Shown: positions 24,550 through 37,732, counted from the stretch's first letter. The stretch: 64,000 nucleotides of DNA from Corylus avellana (GCF_901000735.1 NC_081551.1:19682545-19746544); one strand, 5' to 3'. A program made the numbers and translations. Notes: a model not told the origin generated them from the sequence alone.

Positions 24550-25100
24550 CAGAATCAATTGAATATCAGAATCAATTGAATTATTATCGAATCAGAAATT
24601 TCTTGCAAACTTTCCGCTGAATTTATTTTTGCTTTAAACCTGCGAGACATGCGCTTTTGATTATTATTACCAAGTCTTCACGTTTACAAATCTCTTGGCT
24701 TATTGCTTACGTTAAAATTGCAATCAAATCTATAGTTTGCAAGCAGAAAAGTTTGGTTTGGTTTCCTATTCATCTCCATGTGAAAGTTTTACATGCATGG
24801 TATATATGCTCCATGAGAAATCGTCAAACCATTTTATTTCCATCCTCCATGAAATATTGTTTTACATGCATGCTCCATGAGAAATATCTCTAGTCTCTAG
24901 ATACTTGAGTCTTATCTAGGTTTCTTGTTGTCTTTAGTGCTTCGAGTGTCACCTTTACATCATTTGTTTCTTTCTTTTCTTTATTTGTTTTTTGTTTTTG
25001 TTTTGTTTTTTGTTTTTTTTTTTTGTGTGTGGGGGTGGGGGGGGCGGCTGCTTATGTCGTATTGACAGCTGTCTGTCTCAGGTCAATGCAAGGTTTTACT
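23870..25100 (+). repeat. Non-coding duplicated block, copy A
   Basis: Segments match the block at about 27.5-28.7 kb in the same order and orientation: GATGTTGGAGGA...TTTTGGTTGAAAAA, TTCCTTATTTGGAC, GGTGTCTGAACCTTATC, TCAAGATGGACAAAAA, GTCTAATCTTGTTC and, at about 24930, TTTAGTGCTTCGAGTGTCACC. It includes an (AT)n run at 24517-24546. No open frame survives, so it is a duplicated intergenic region or a long-dead gene. Confidence 0.6.
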
Positions 25101-25544
25101 GCTTTACCTCTTCTGGATTCTCCTTAAAAAGGAGAGAGAGTGTGTGTGTGTGTGGGTGTTTGTACGTTAACGTGTAAAATCGTACGAAAAATTTGGATCT
25201 TCTTCGTTCTGACAAATTAGAGAAGCATACGTTGCAAGTCCATTGTATTGGTACGATGGTGTCTTGTTCGACTGTTTCCCATAAAAAAACATAGGAGAAA
25301 TGCTAAACAACTTAACTCACTTTTTCTCGAATGATCTCGACCAATCCATAAATAAATAAGTTTAAGATTTGATGTTTTTTTTTCTTCAATTGTGCGGTTC
25401 AAATCATTTAAAAAAGGGAATTTAGAAAAAAAATGGTTTGAGTGTTTAGCATTTCTTAAAATACAATAGTAAACGTGTTTTCGCCTAGCAATAAATTAAT
25501 TTTCGTTATACTAATAAGAATAAAAAATTTTCATTTACGTCTTC

Positions 25545-25656
25545 AAGAGGTAGTTCAATCCATTAAGACTTTCGCCTAATTTAATGGAGATCATTAATTC
25601 AAATCCTCTTCCATATTTTTGTGCGAACATATAAAAAAATAAAAATAAAAAAAAAT
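25545..25656 (+). mobile_element. Possible tRNA-derived SINE fragment
   Basis: A box A-like AGTTCAATCCATTAAG and a box B-like ATTCAAATCCT, about 50 bases apart, are followed by an A-rich tail (25630-25656). Target duplications are not clear. Confidence 0.35.
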
Positions 25657-26104
25657 TCTTCACACGAAGAAAAAAATGATGAGAAGATATATGAATGTGG
25701 ATAAAGTTTGTGATCGTAAAATCTTAATTTAGAAGTAGAAAGGCAATGAATAGGACAGCCTTGCTACTCATAATAATAAATGCTTGAGTTTAAAAAAACT
25801 TTATTGAACTTAAATGGGGAAACGAAAGGTCATAAAACTTTCTTAAAATATCTCTCTTGTCCCCTCTAGACACTTATTAGTTATTAAAAATAAGATTAAT
25901 TAAAGACATGGCATAACATGACATGATTTCCTCAAATGTTATTTTGGCTAATTGGGGCATGCTAAAATGGGAGGAAAAAGAGTAATTTGGTGAGTTACTA
26001 CAAGAGCATTCTCATTTGACTAGCTAGCCAAATATTATTTTGACTAGTGGGATGTAAAAATTGGAGGAAAATGAACTGCATCTGTCTCGGCAATTTGAAG
26101 AAAA
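25657..26104. other. Intergenic, no gene seen
   Basis: A/T-rich spacer without recognisable features. Confidence 0.4.
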
Positions 26105-26118
26105 AAAATGAAAAAGTG

Positions 26119-26340
26119 ATGTATTTGAATGAGTCTCTATGGAGCAGATCTATTATAATATCTGAAGATTAGTTATGAGTTAGCAGATCTTGTTTGAGAT
26201 TGGATTGGTTATATCTTTGACGTTTGTAATCTCGTAGTTTCGGCTATGGTTGCTTCAGAGCTTTTTGCTTTATATTGTAAGAGTTTTATGCTCGTATTAT
26301 CTTTGAATGAATGTGATTGAAATGTTTTTATTTAAAAAAA
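26119..26340 (+). mobile_element. Short retroposed LINE-like 3' end
   Basis: AAAATGAAAAAGTG at 26105-26118 recurs, with one extra A, at 26341-26355. The insert ends in an A run and shares TTATGCTC...TGAATGAATG with the insertion at 16526-17296. Heavily 5'-truncated. Confidence 0.55.
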
Positions 26341-27151
26341 AAAATGAAAAAAGTGGGTAATTAAAATAAAAAATGTGATTTTTTTTAAAAAAAATTAAAA
26401 ATAAAGAAGAAATTTGCTAGTGGTATGTGAATATATGGTTTAAGTAATGTGTATGTTTGTGCAACGTTGAACACCCTCTTCCATCAGTATGGCTAACATG
26501 CGACCTGCTGATTACCTAGACTATATTTTAATAGATCTTTACATTCCAAATATGGCAAATAATCTCTAAACTTTCTTACTCTATATAGGATGACTAACAT
26601 TGTAATTAAATTAAATACAAAAAGGTTGTCAGGCAAGTAACTGAAAGACAGAAACAGAGAGAATAAATTGTGGTCGTATAGAAGAAGAAGAGATTCTTAA
26701 ACCTTGGACTCTGTTATGATTATTTAGATTCTTAAATAAGATATTCTTAAAACTTTATTTTCTATGAGGAAAATTCGAGTAATGTTATTTTTTACGGCCA
26801 TTTCATACTAGCTAATGTGACTTTTGTCTTAAGTGATTTTTTATAGAAAAATGCTACGATTCTTCTTAGTGTTCTCCTCATCCTATGTGTATATTGTTTT
26901 ATAAAAAAGATGAAAAAAAAACTTACCCCATGGCCACTAGACCCTCATATTTTTTTTTAGAAAATAATATCCACGTAGAATAAAGAAAACACTAGGAATA
27001 ACAATAGCATTTCTCTTTTCCGTATTAATTAGTCACTTTTTTTTTTTTTAAAAAAAAAAAAGGTATTAACCATTTAAAACATGTCACGTTAGCCGATATA
27101 AAATAAGTGTGAAAAATTACACAGAAAACCTTGTATCTCATTTTTCTTTGA

Positions 27152-27310
27152 GTAATACTATACTTTATACTCATTTTATCACTCACTTTACACCGTTGAC
27201 GTTGTATAAGTTGAATGGAAGTAAAATGTTTTGTTCTTTTAAGTGGTCATTCAACATATGTCATGACGGCTAATGTAAAGTGAGTGATAAAATAGATGTG
27301 AATAATATGG
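27152..27310. mobile_element. MITE with ~27-bp inverted ends
   Basis: CATTTTATCACTCACTTTAC near the left pairs with GTAAAGTGAGTGATAAAAT near the right, flanked by TACTATACTTTA / GTGAATAATATG. A fragment with similar left arm occurs at 41.86 and 38.37 kb. Confidence 0.6.
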
Positions 27311-27499
27311 GATATGTTTGGCAACACACTCTTCTCCTTTCTTTCTTTTTATTAAAAAAGTAACCTATTTTTTTTCTTATTATTGAACAATTTTTTTTCA
27401 CTTTTCTCTTACAAAAAATTCACAACCAAACTCTTGCCCAGGTTTATTGTCCTTATTTTATTAGCCACGAAACAAATTTACTTTGTATCTAATAAAAAC

Positions 27500-28760
27500 A
27501 AGAAAATCTTTTGTCAAAGTGGCACGACATGAACCAATTACCTAAGATGTTGGAGGACATTTTGGTTGAAAAAGGAAAAGAGAAGCTTAAGGAAAAAATA
27601 ACGGCATAACGTTTCCTTATTTGGACACATACTTCCCTCAAAAAGAAGTACTGTTTACTTTACTTATTGGTTTATCTGTTTTGCTTCATTTATTGATCTC
27701 TCAAAAAAGAAAGAATGAGAAACATAACACCAGAATATAGTTTCATCAAATTGAGAAGGGTGAAGAAGGAGGTAGAAGGTTTTTTGTTTTTGTTTTCCTT
27801 TTTGTTTTTAAGGATGTTGATGGTGTCTGAACCTTATCTTGGTGTCCCTATAAGTCCAACTTATCATAGTCTATGGCACACATCTCAAGATGGACAAAAA
27901 CAGTGAGACGTCTAATCTTGTTCATGGGGATAAAATCATTAGTTCCTAATCATCATATCTTGTCTTAAACCAAGACCATTAATTTAGACAATGACTCCTT
28001 TAATATTGGAACTATTAACTCAATCATATATATTCTCTCACCCAACACATGGTTAAAACTCCATCTAATCAAACGTAAAATATTTTTAACCATTTTTTTT
28101 TTCTTTTTAAAGTTTAGGTTGTAAGGAAAATAGTAGTATGACGACTTGAGAATGAAAAATTCAAACTAGAAAAATTGTTTACAAAGTTTAAAAATAGACA
28201 CGATTTTTAAAAATTAAACAAACTTCTTTAGCCAAAACAATACTAGCTAAGAGCATGTTTGGAATTGCGTTCAAAAAAGTATTTTTAAGTCAAAAAAAAC
28301 TTTTTTTTGACAAAAATTTTATTTTTAAGCTTTTGCCAAAACTATATTTTAGCCATTTTAAGACTTTTTCGACCCTAAAATTGCTTTCAATTTATTTATC
28401 AAACAAATACTTTTTTCTTTAAACGAATTTTTTTAAGTGTTAATTCACTTTTAAACCTCTCAAACGCGCATCTAAATAAGGCCTAAAACATACTGAAAAG
28501 CTGTTGGGACTTCCCTTTCAAGCTCCATTGTTTTACGTGGACACTGTGAATCTTTATTTTATCCTTAAATCAAACTCTTATCTCCATTTCTTGGTACCTT
28601 TAGTGATTTGAGTGTTAGCTTTACATTATTTGTTGCTATCTGGCCTTTTTTTTTATCTTTTTTTTTTGGGGGGGGTTGGGGGGATGTCCTATTCGTATCT
28701 CCCTTTTGCATTAAGCACCAGCTTTTTTTCGACCATAAATGGAACCGTTATATATGCGGA
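27500..28760 (+). repeat. Non-coding duplicated block, copy B
   Basis: Colinear with 23870-25100 as listed there. Its right part (from about 28593, TTTAGTGATTTGAGTGTTAGC through CGACCATAAATGGAACCGTTATA) also matches about 30435-30580, making that part three-copy. A hAT-like MITE is inserted at 28251-28484. No coding frame. Confidence 0.6.
28251..28484. mobile_element. hAT-like MITE, family shared with 40.7 kb
   Basis: GAGCATGTTTGGAATTGCGT at the left is inverted at the right as CTCAAACGCGCATCTAAATA. Family features AAGCTTTTGCCAAAA and TTTTAGACC/TTTCGACC are shared with 40704-40940. A long imperfect palindrome, non-coding. Confidence 0.65.
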
Positions 28761-28797
28761 CATAAATTTCCTTGGACAATTTCATAGAATAAATTAA

Positions 28798-30420
28798 AAA
28801 AAAAAAAAAAAAAAAAATTTATTCCAACCAAATTTAGAGGAAATTTATGTCTCAAGGTTAGGGACTGCCATTTACTATTTGTATACTGCAAATTAATAGT
28901 TTAGAAATACATTGAAATGCTTGCCTCAACAGATTTTGTAGTAACAATATAAAAGAGAAAACTTAATTAAAGTAATTAATTTTTATTGGTGGAGAATAAA
29001 GTTTATCGTACAAAACTTGAAAGATGACAATGAAAAGGAAATGATTTTTTGAAATACTACAAAAAAAAGAAAGATTGAGACAGGGTTTGAAATAATGGAG
29101 AAACTGATCACGAGGCCATGGTGGTATCTCAATAATTAATAACCTCGAGTAATTGTCTTTTGAAATATTATTCTTTGGACATTGCATAGGCTAACTGAAC
29201 TTGAGTGTGACTCTTTAATTTGTGATGTAAATAAAATGGCAATAATTTTGGAAAAGTTGCAAGAGGTGAAGGAATTTGGTAATTTTTTGATAAATTTTCA
29301 GGAATTTCCCTCAAGTGCTGTACACGGTGGGAGAGATCCATTGATGGTATTGAAGACCCATAAAACAAAAAAAAGGTCCCTTTAGATCTCACCGAGGCAA
29401 GCACCTGCATGCCCGTTCGGAGTGATGGTGATGGGTCGGTGGTGGTGGTGGTGGTGGTTTTAAGGGGTTGAAAGCAAGATCCACTTTAGCTTTGAAAAGA
29501 GATGTTCCCGCTACTTTTAAATGGCATCAAACAATAAATCTTTCGAACGTTTGGTTTAGTCTCCTCAGAGTTTAAAATGGTGACGTTTGGGTTAAAAATA
29601 GCCCAAAACAATAATGGATGTTCATTCAATTACAGAATATGTGCTAAAACTACAGTACATAAGCCGGATCCTGTTATTAAACGAGGAGGGAGAATAATCT
29701 CTTGGGCTTCAAAAGCATTCCACCATTGATAAAACCAAGTGGGAAGTTGAGTAATTTCAGCCTAAAGGTTATTTTGGTAGAGGAAGGCATGGTACCAAGT
29801 ATCAACATAATAATAGTAATTGTAGAATTGGGGAGTAATAATTATTATATATGACTTATTGCACTATGAAGGAGTAATATGATTGCTTAATTGTGCGTTT
29901 GGAATAAACAATTTTTGATTCATAGAGATCAAATTCGCAAGAATTATATGAGAGAGGATAACTGATCAATTAGTATCAACGAGGATAAATTCATAAAAAC
30001 ATTAGGTTTATTAATATCTACTGGTTTAAAAGCAAATTTGGGGGAAAAACTTTGGAGATAATTAATTATTCTAAGGTCATTAATTTTAGAAAGTTCAAGT
30101 TCAAGAGGGAAAACAGTGGCCCAATTACGTTTAATAAATTGTAAAACTGAAGAGGTAGGGTTGAGTAATTGGTTCAGGTGATAATTTATTTACCTAATTT
30201 TATCATGATAATTTCTTGGATTAGTTGTTCATTTGAAACTGTTACAAGTGCTTAACTCTTTAATCTCTTGTTTTATTAAATTTATTTATGTAATGTATAT
30301 CTTGTAAAGATTGTGATTCTCCTTCTTCTTCTTCTTCTTTTATTATTGTTATTATTATTATTTTTTGGAATTTATTCATTATTTCTGTAAAACAAGTGAA
30401 CCTGAGAACACGTAAATTAG
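28798..30420. other. Intergenic, no gene seen
   Basis: Includes an A run at about 28795-28817 and a (GGT)n run at 29434-29457. A short open frame on plus at 29182-29385 has no family resemblance that I can see. Confidence 0.4.
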
Positions 30421-30700
30421 ATTCCTTGCTAGCTTTAGTGCTTTGAGTGTCAACTTTAGATTAATTGTTGCTATCTAGCTAGCCTTTTCTTTCTTTTTTT
30501 TCTTTTCTTTAGGGGAGGGATGTGTCATATTGCTGTCTCCCTTTAGAATTAAAACACTAGCTTTTTCGACCATAAATCACACGTTATAGATAAAATGAAG
30601 CATGGTTGGGGGCATATTTGCTATCACTGTCTCTGTTTTGCATGAATTAAGGTTTAAGCACCAAGTTTTTCGACCAATTGGATAATACAATATAGCATTA
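30421..30700 (+). repeat. Non-coding duplicated block, partial copy C
   Basis: Matches the right end of copies A and B: TTTAGTGCTTTGAGTGTCAA, a T-rich run, a G-rich patch, TCTCCCTTT, then TTTTTCGACCATAAATCACA. Confidence 0.6.
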
Positions 30701-32200
30701 AGACTAACAGCAGTTCAATGCAGGCATTATACTACGTCTCAATCGATCTCCTAATTTTTGCTCAAATAATTGAAACTTGAAAGCAAAAAGATAGGTGTAC
30801 TTGGAATATTCTCTTCTTTTTGACCCCATTACAGAAAGCATTCGTGTTTTGTCCAAGTCCAATGTATTTGTACATGCAATGGTACATGCATGTCTTCTTT
30901 CTCATCGATCAACAACGTGTTTCACACAAAGCAAACAAGTTCTCGTCAGTATTTGGTTAAATCAAATAAATTCATTACAACATGAGAATTATATCCTGAA
31001 ACCAATACGTACAAATTCTTCACTTAGCCAAAAAAAAAAAAAAGAAAAAAGAAAAAAAAAGAATCATTATATATAACATATATGAACCACACTATACAAG
31101 AGGCATGCATGCATTCGAATCCATGGATTAATCAAGCAGCATTGATTGAAGTGAACACGATCTCTTTACTTGGCTAAGTCCATGATTTCATCATTCTTTC
31201 TCTTACTCTTTCCTACACACTTTTCCCTTATCGATTTGATGTCCATTTAAAGTAATTACTGTTGGTCTGCAATCATTTTTCACGTTCAATGCAATGCAAT
31301 GCAATGCAGCAGATTAATTATATTATATTATATATAGGAACTCCATAATCATAAAGATTTGAAGTAACGACAGGCCCCGCCGACTATATAGAATGATGAA
31401 AGCAGTCCTTAGCACAATCATGAGGTTTCTCTCTTCTTTCCTCGTCGTCTTCCTTGGTTTTTTTTTTTTTTTTTTTTCTTCTTCCTCCTTTTTGTCACAA
31501 CCCAATAACCTTAGCTCCGGCCAACTCCTCCTCTCTATATGCTAGCCACCTTCACCACCTCGCTAGTAGCCTCTTCCATCATGTCACTTGCCGGTGTTAG
31601 AAAACCTATCATATTTTTCAGAATCAATGAAATGCGAAAAATAACAACGCAGAAACAAGTAATCACAAAACATAGAGATTTACGTGGTTTACCACTAAAG
31701 ATTACGTTTATAGATTTTCAGCAAGATTTTACTATTTCTTAAAAAGCAATACAGGAACCGCTAGTCACATACAGGGATACATAAATTGCATAAAACCCTA
31801 TATATATACATATATGTAAACAGAACTTAATAATGAAAAGAAGAAGATGATGATGGATTTTTTTTTTTTAAAAAAAAAGAAGGTATATGTTATTTCACCA
31901 CTAACTGTTACATTTTCTAGTCCAAATTGAAGAATGCATGCAGCCACATAATTTAGGGGTCGTACTATATATATTTTGACAAAAATAGTGAGGGAGGCGC
32001 ATAGCATTTTTGTTGAAGGGAGTCATTCATGTTAATGAATTTCTAATGGGTACAGAAAAATTATGTAGACTCGGCTAAAACTTTCCTTTCCTGAGGCTAC
32101 GTATAGACGAGATGCAAATGTCTCATCTTTACCCAATCGTACGTCTGGCACAAAATTAAGTAACTTCAAGGTTCATGACAAATGTGGGGAAAAATTTACT
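30701..32200. other. Intergenic, no gene seen
   Basis: Contains (GCAAT)n at about 31286-31310 and T/A runs at 31458-31477 and 31858-31878. A segment at about 31593-31760 (TTTACGTGGTTTACCACTAA type) resembles LTR ends of plant retroelements but is too short to classify. Confidence 0.4.
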
Positions 32201-32254
32201 CTAGTGTGTTTCGTCCTCTTAATTAATTTTGCCGAGCGGAGGACTATGGCAATG

Positions 32255-32930
32255 ATGATATATATTACTAAGTGTATGCAAGTTTATTTCCAAGATTTTC
32301 ATAGTAAACTAGATTATGATGCTTTTCAAGATTGGCTCATGGCACTTGACGATTACTTTGAATGCATGGTTCAAAATGAGGAATGACGGGTTCAATTTGT
32401 CAAGATGAAACTTAAGGGGCAAACTCAAGTATGGTGGCATAGCATCGAAGAACAGTTGTATCATCTTTGATAGGGGTGTCAACCCGATTCGATTTTTCAA
32501 TTTTTGGCCAAAACTAGGAACTAAAATTGGAGTACCCGGTCCAGGGGAACCGAAACTGGGGTACCCGGTCCAGGGGAACCGGACCGGGACCGGGGTTCCC
32601 AGAACCGAGGGAACCAGGACCCCGGTTCGGTAACCAGTTTTTATATATATTAATTTAATTTTATATATATATGCACCCGGTTTTGGTAACTCGGTAAAAA
32701 CCGGGGACCGGAATTGGAGTGCCCGATTTTTGGTTTTTCCAAACAGAAATTGGAACTGGGTCTCCAGTTTCCCGTTTTTCGGTTTTTCAGTAATTTTTGA
32801 CACCCCTAGTCTTTGACAACCACCCATCAGTTATTGGGAGAAGATGAAACTTTGGTCGAAGGAAAATATTTTATGACCTACATTCACGATTAAAGCCTTA
32901 GAAGCTACATATTACTCTTACTGTTAATAA
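32255..32930 (+). pseudogene. Ty3/gypsy gag fragment, interrupted by a hAT MITE
   Basis: The left part encodes a retrotransposon gag-like segment, FHSKLDYDAFQDWLMALDDY, then, after decay, QFVKMKLKGQTQVWWHSIEEQ. The reading resumes right of the MITE as QPPISYWEKMKLWSKEKYF. This is the conserved gag region of plant Ty3/gypsy elements. Stops and frame breaks are present (for example the TGA near 32386), and neither protease nor polymerase is found. A dead fragment. Confidence 0.7.
32471..32808. mobile_element. hAT-type MITE inserted in the gypsy gag fragment
   Basis: Ends TAGGGGTGTCAA and TTTTTGACACCCCTA are inverted repeats of hAT type. The flanks ATCTTTGA (32463-32470) and GTCTTTGA (32809-32816) form an 8-bp duplication with one mismatch. 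Removing the element restores the gag-like alignment. The interior is a G/C-rich mosaic of GGTACCCGGTCC and GGGACCGG units around an A/T core. Confidence 0.82.
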
Positions 32931-34141
32931 ACTCCACTCTTAAGCCTTCAAATAAGCCTTAGAAGCTGTCACCAAGATTTAGAGGGCGCGAATCGACCTG
33001 CTCGCAATATTTTTCATTGGACCGCTACCACCCGTTGAACTGGCAGCATTTTTACTGATTTGTATTTCTTGTTAGATCTCCTCCTTGATTGTAACAAAAA
33101 TCCACCGTGGTAGTACTGTTTTTGAAGCCTCGTTTTTTTTATTGGCTTTGTCTTTTGTACTTGTACTTTTGTTTGATTTTATTAAAAAAAAACGAAATCA
33201 AGAAAGAAACTAATCAATAAAGACCCACGTGAATTTTTGACCTCAAGTTCCACAACATTAATACATTCATCAAAAATAACATGACAGATAAATGCCATAA
33301 AGTCACTTTAGCCCACAAACCATTAAGCATATAAATAAAATATACATGCATATATAACAAATTAATAAACCCAAAAAGAACATGAATGCACATGATGCAT
33401 GCACTGATGCACATGCATGGAGATGGAGGGGCCGCGCCGTCGCCGGGGGAACCGTTCTGCGTAGCTGTCACTGTAGCCGAGGCCAGTGAAGCAGTGAATG
33501 ACGGTGGTGGCGGACACTGACCCATTGACAGCGTCTGTCGGCATTGCAAAATGGTCACTCCACGTGCGTTTCTCTTGAACCCCTAGACTCTCCTTCACTG
33601 CCCTACACACCGGACTCAAAAGTCATAGGGTCCCTCCTTTATTTTCGTATTTATTAAAAACGTATATACTCATGATACTTTTTCAAGATTTGCGGCTGTC
33701 AAAAGATTTTCAAAAATACCGACAAACCAAAATACTGATCTGGGTCTTCTCTATTTCAATCAAAATAAATTAAGAGAATAGGATTATTATTTGTTTTCCC
33801 TGATAATTGACGGGTTATGACGCTATGATTTAGGGACAAGTCACGACTCACGAGTAGGCTTTTAACAAGTGCTTCAAAGCTCACTAATTAAGCGGACCCA
33901 CGAGTCACGACCCATGCATAATCACGATGTGATTGAGGGAAATGTTGTTCATGTAATAAAGCTATAATCTTTTTGAAAGGATTTGGCTCATAGCGCTTTA
34001 AGATGTGCTTCAAAGCTCACTATGGTCCCACGAAATGTGTAATTATTATGATAGTCGTTGACTCGTAATCAAAGGAAAAGATTGTTCATGCAAACAATAT
34101 ATTGAAAGAATGCGACATATTCTGAGTTTGAGGTGCTTTGT

Positions 34142-34180
<39 letters not shown>

Positions 34181-34903
34181 TATGTAATTTAAACAGAGAA
34201 ATTAAGGATATGATGACGCATATTATGCACGTACAAATGAATGGACCCACAAAGCAATATTAATTAACTGATGAGCAGGCTGCAGAAAGCAAAGTGCAAT
34301 TTGTCTGGAAAGCAAGTTTTGGCCTGACTTTCTTAACGTGTAATTTACGTGGCGAATTTCGTTATATCGTTTTCAACGTGAAAGAAAGTATTTAAGAAAG
34401 TTAAACACATGCAGTTGCTGCGTGCAGGAACGATCGAAAGATTTGAAGTATGTCTAAGAAACTTTAATTTTTTTCACTGTGGTTAACTTTACTGGCTACT
34501 TTTTAGTAGGGCTGTAATGCTCATATCTTTTTTAGCATGTTTTTTGACATTTCATTTAATCGACAACGATGTGCTGTCTGTCTTCGTACGTTTTTAAGGA
34601 AAACGATGTGGATGGCATGGACGGCCGTCGGCAGAGTATAAATTCTAATCTGGGTTTAGTTGTTGAATTAGGGGAGTAACTAGAAATTTTCCTCCAAGAG
34701 ATATATATATATATATACATATATATAATGATTGTTTGTATACTCAAAAGAGTTTAGAAAACGGACAATTCTTTTTTTCTTTTTCTAAAAGTAAAGTATG
34801 TCATATCTTGTAGGAAATATATGATTATGTGTATTTAGCATTAGTTTGTAAAGTGATCATAAACCTTGGTAGATATACACACAATTAATATTGTCGTACA
34901 TAA
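32931..34903. other. Intergenic, no gene seen
   Basis: A GC-rich patch at about 33415-33620 carries open frames on the minus strand (Pro/Ser-rich, up to about 115 codons) that I do not recognise. A (GA)n microsatellite lies at 34147-34176 and an (AT)n run at 34700-34716. Confidence 0.4.
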
Positions 34904-34915
34904 GTTAGGTGGGGC

Positions 34916-35222
34916 AATCCCGAGGGGTTGGCTAAGTTGGTGAAGAGCTTGGGATCTTGGGGTGTGCTCCTTCATGATCTCAAGTTCAAATCATGTTGGG
35001 TGCTACCTCCCATTTGGGGCTAGCCACCCAGGCCAAAGGCTTGAGATTCAACAGTCAATGCTCTGAGTGGTGCAGGCTATTGGGTAGAGAAATTAGTCTA
35101 GTGGATCCTGGCCAAGCCTCTACGCTAGTGTATCACAGCCAACACACAATGTGGGGTGGATCCTGGATGCTGCTTGGCCCATAGGTGAAACTTGGATACC
35201 CCTAATAAAAAATAAAAAAAAC
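34916..35222 (+). mobile_element. tRNA-derived SINE
   Basis: Box A-like TTGGCTAAGTTGGTGAAGAG and box B-like AAGTTCAAATCATG about 50 bases apart, an unstructured body and an A-rich tail at 35207-35222. Flanking GTTAGGTGGGGC (34904-34915) and GTTAAGTGGGAC (35223-35234) are an aged 12-bp target duplication. Confidence 0.8.
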
Positions 35223-35234
35223 GTTAAGTGGGAC

Positions 35235-37732
35235 ACTTAAAATCGTAACATATCACCATGCTCTGCAACCAATGTGTACGACTATCCACTCTATCAACAC
35301 TAACACAATAATAGCTCTTTATCGGTTGACAGTTTCATGCATTCACCTATCAATATTCAATGGTTTAATACTAAACCCACACATAATACCAAAACATTTT
35401 AATCTACTCTATATATAGGTCGCAATTTTGTAAGAAGAAAGTACCCAAAAACTTATATACACATGAATAATAATATTGCCGTACTTGAATCAAGTAGAAC
35501 ATTAAAGATCATAACATAAAGGCTAAGTGAAAACTCCTATTCATCATGAGAAAAAGAAAGGACTAGACTAGTATAACCAAGAAAGACTGGATCCTCCCTT
35601 ATTGCCCTTTTCCTCATTCGATTAGAAATAAAATAAAAAAATAAAAAAAGACTTGATCAGTTCAATTCCTCATTTAATATCTATAGAATCAGGTTGATTA
35701 ATTATTAACTTGTCATTTTCTAAAACCTTAATGTGGTATAAAAGTAAGTAAAAAAGATTATTTTTAATATTTTTTTTATGATTTGAGTTATTTGTTAAAC
35801 AAACTATTTGAAACTTTATTGGAGGGGGACAATCACAATTGGGGGAATCTTTAGATTGAGGTGTTTTCAAAGTATACGGGGGACCATAAAATACTGGGGC
35901 TCAACCCACCTACCATACTGATACATGGGCCCCCAGAAAATATTTCCCTTGTAATTCATGGAAGACGAGGTTCTTTCAACAGAGAAAAAAAAAACAAAAA
36001 AGGTTGGACATAAATGAATAGTACAAGAAAAAGGCCATCAGCTACCCCCGGATACAATTTAATTTATGAATTATGATACGGGATGGACGGTCCTTATTCA
36101 AGACAAGACCTGTGGGTCACCCTGATGCACCAATTACTTCATGCCGACTCCATATCGGTCAATTTTGATCAGACGTGGCAGTCCAACGAGCCATAGGATT
36201 AATTAATATCACTAGCTAGTCAACATCAACGATTCAACGTGTATTTTGCGTGGTGGGTAAATGGTCAAAATCTTGACCGTGGGGGTAGACAGCAGACGTG
36301 GCTGTAAAAAGTGGGGCGGTGTTGTGGCGTTATCGTGATGAGGAAGACTGTCGGGGCTACAGGATTTGCGGCGTCTGCACAAAACTTTTCAATTATATTT
36401 GCACGTGCGCCTTTTCAGTCTACTTCTGTCGACCAAAGCCCATATAAATGAGTGTGTTTGTTTTTTATACTTTTTCTCTAAAAATAAAAATTCCATACTT
36501 TTTTTTTTTTTTTTTTTTGAAAGTTGTCTTTAAAAAAATGAAGGTTGGAAAATTATATTAACCAAAAGTTTGGAATGGCGCTCTTAATTACGTGACGATA
36601 CTGGTCTAGACAAGGCTTATGATATGTCACAATCTTAAGTATTCGACGTGATTTATGTGTACATAAAATTTAGAGCTTGTTTGTTTGATTAATTATTGTG
36701 TTCAAAAGTTTTGAAATGTGTCACGGTTGCAATCTAAACCCCACATAAATCTTACCCATAGCACAAAATCTTGTAAAGGAGGGTAGTACTGGTACTATAT
36801 GGCCACAAAATCTGATGATTGTAAAACAAAATCTTGGTAGCTATGGTTGTTTTAATGGTGACATAAGAATAAACTCTGAACCCGTGCAGTCTAGTAAAAA
36901 TTTTGGGCGAAGGTTTACGACAGAGGAGATAGATATGCTCCGCTCATAATTTTGTGAGATGAAGACACAAAGAAAAGGCAAACAAATGTAGACCATGGCA
37001 AGGGATTGGAAAAAAAAAAACACTTGAATTTTGGAAGAAAATGACAAGATACAGCTAATTTGGATGGTCATGAACCAATGCAATGGTGCCGTACCACGTC
37101 TAAAGAAAGATTAGTTGTTGGAGATGATTTGATTGGGAAGGCAATGACAATCACAATCACATTCACAATTTGTACGGGTGATTGTGAGATACTAGACACA
37201 AAACTAGACCTCCACGTGGTCACCCATGGCCAACTAGCACTTATTGGTAATCTCTATGGGTTAAAACAATCACTCTCAGAAAAACCATTTTCTTTATTTT
37301 CTTGTCGATCAAGAGAGCCCACCCTCAACAGTCAATACTGATTATGCCTTTTCTCCTCCACAAGTTTTCTCTATTTTATAACTTCAGCTTTTTCTTTTGA
37401 CTGAAAAAAAAGGAGAGCCAATATTATATTTACAATTAGTGGAGTTCTCAGTGTTTTTTTTTTTTTTTGTTTTTTTTTTGGGACCCAACACAAATACAAT
37501 TGGACTGGGCCCAAACACAGACCAATTGTGTCCGTCCAAATATAATTGGACTCGACCCAACACATGACATTGCTGTTTTCTTGTCGGTTAGAAAATCCCA
37601 AGAATGTTTGATAATGGTCCGAACCATAACCCATTCATGAAGTAAGGACGCCCAAGCCTACACATGGTGCAGGAAAAAGCTGCTTAATAGAGCCCAAGGT
37701 CACTCTACTGGGTTTAGAAGTGGGCTCGGGTT
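35235..37732. other. Intergenic, no gene seen
   Basis: A/T-rich with T runs at 36500-36519 and 37455-37479. The 36230-36430 interval is GC-richer and includes ACGTGGC, but no gene can be supported. Confidence 0.4.

Noticed and set aside
29182..29385. 67-codon plus-strand frame (ILEKLQEVKEF region)
   Set aside because: Looks protein-like for about 40 residues but matches no family that I know, and no neighbouring exons were found.
33214..33619. Overlapping Pro/Ser- and Arg-rich minus-strand frames in a GC-rich patch
   Set aside because: No domain, signal peptide logic or splice partner that I could support; noted only as a GC-rich island.
37060..37341. 93-codon plus-strand frame
   Set aside because: Composition is ordinary but there is no recognisable motif and it lies in repeat-rich spacer.
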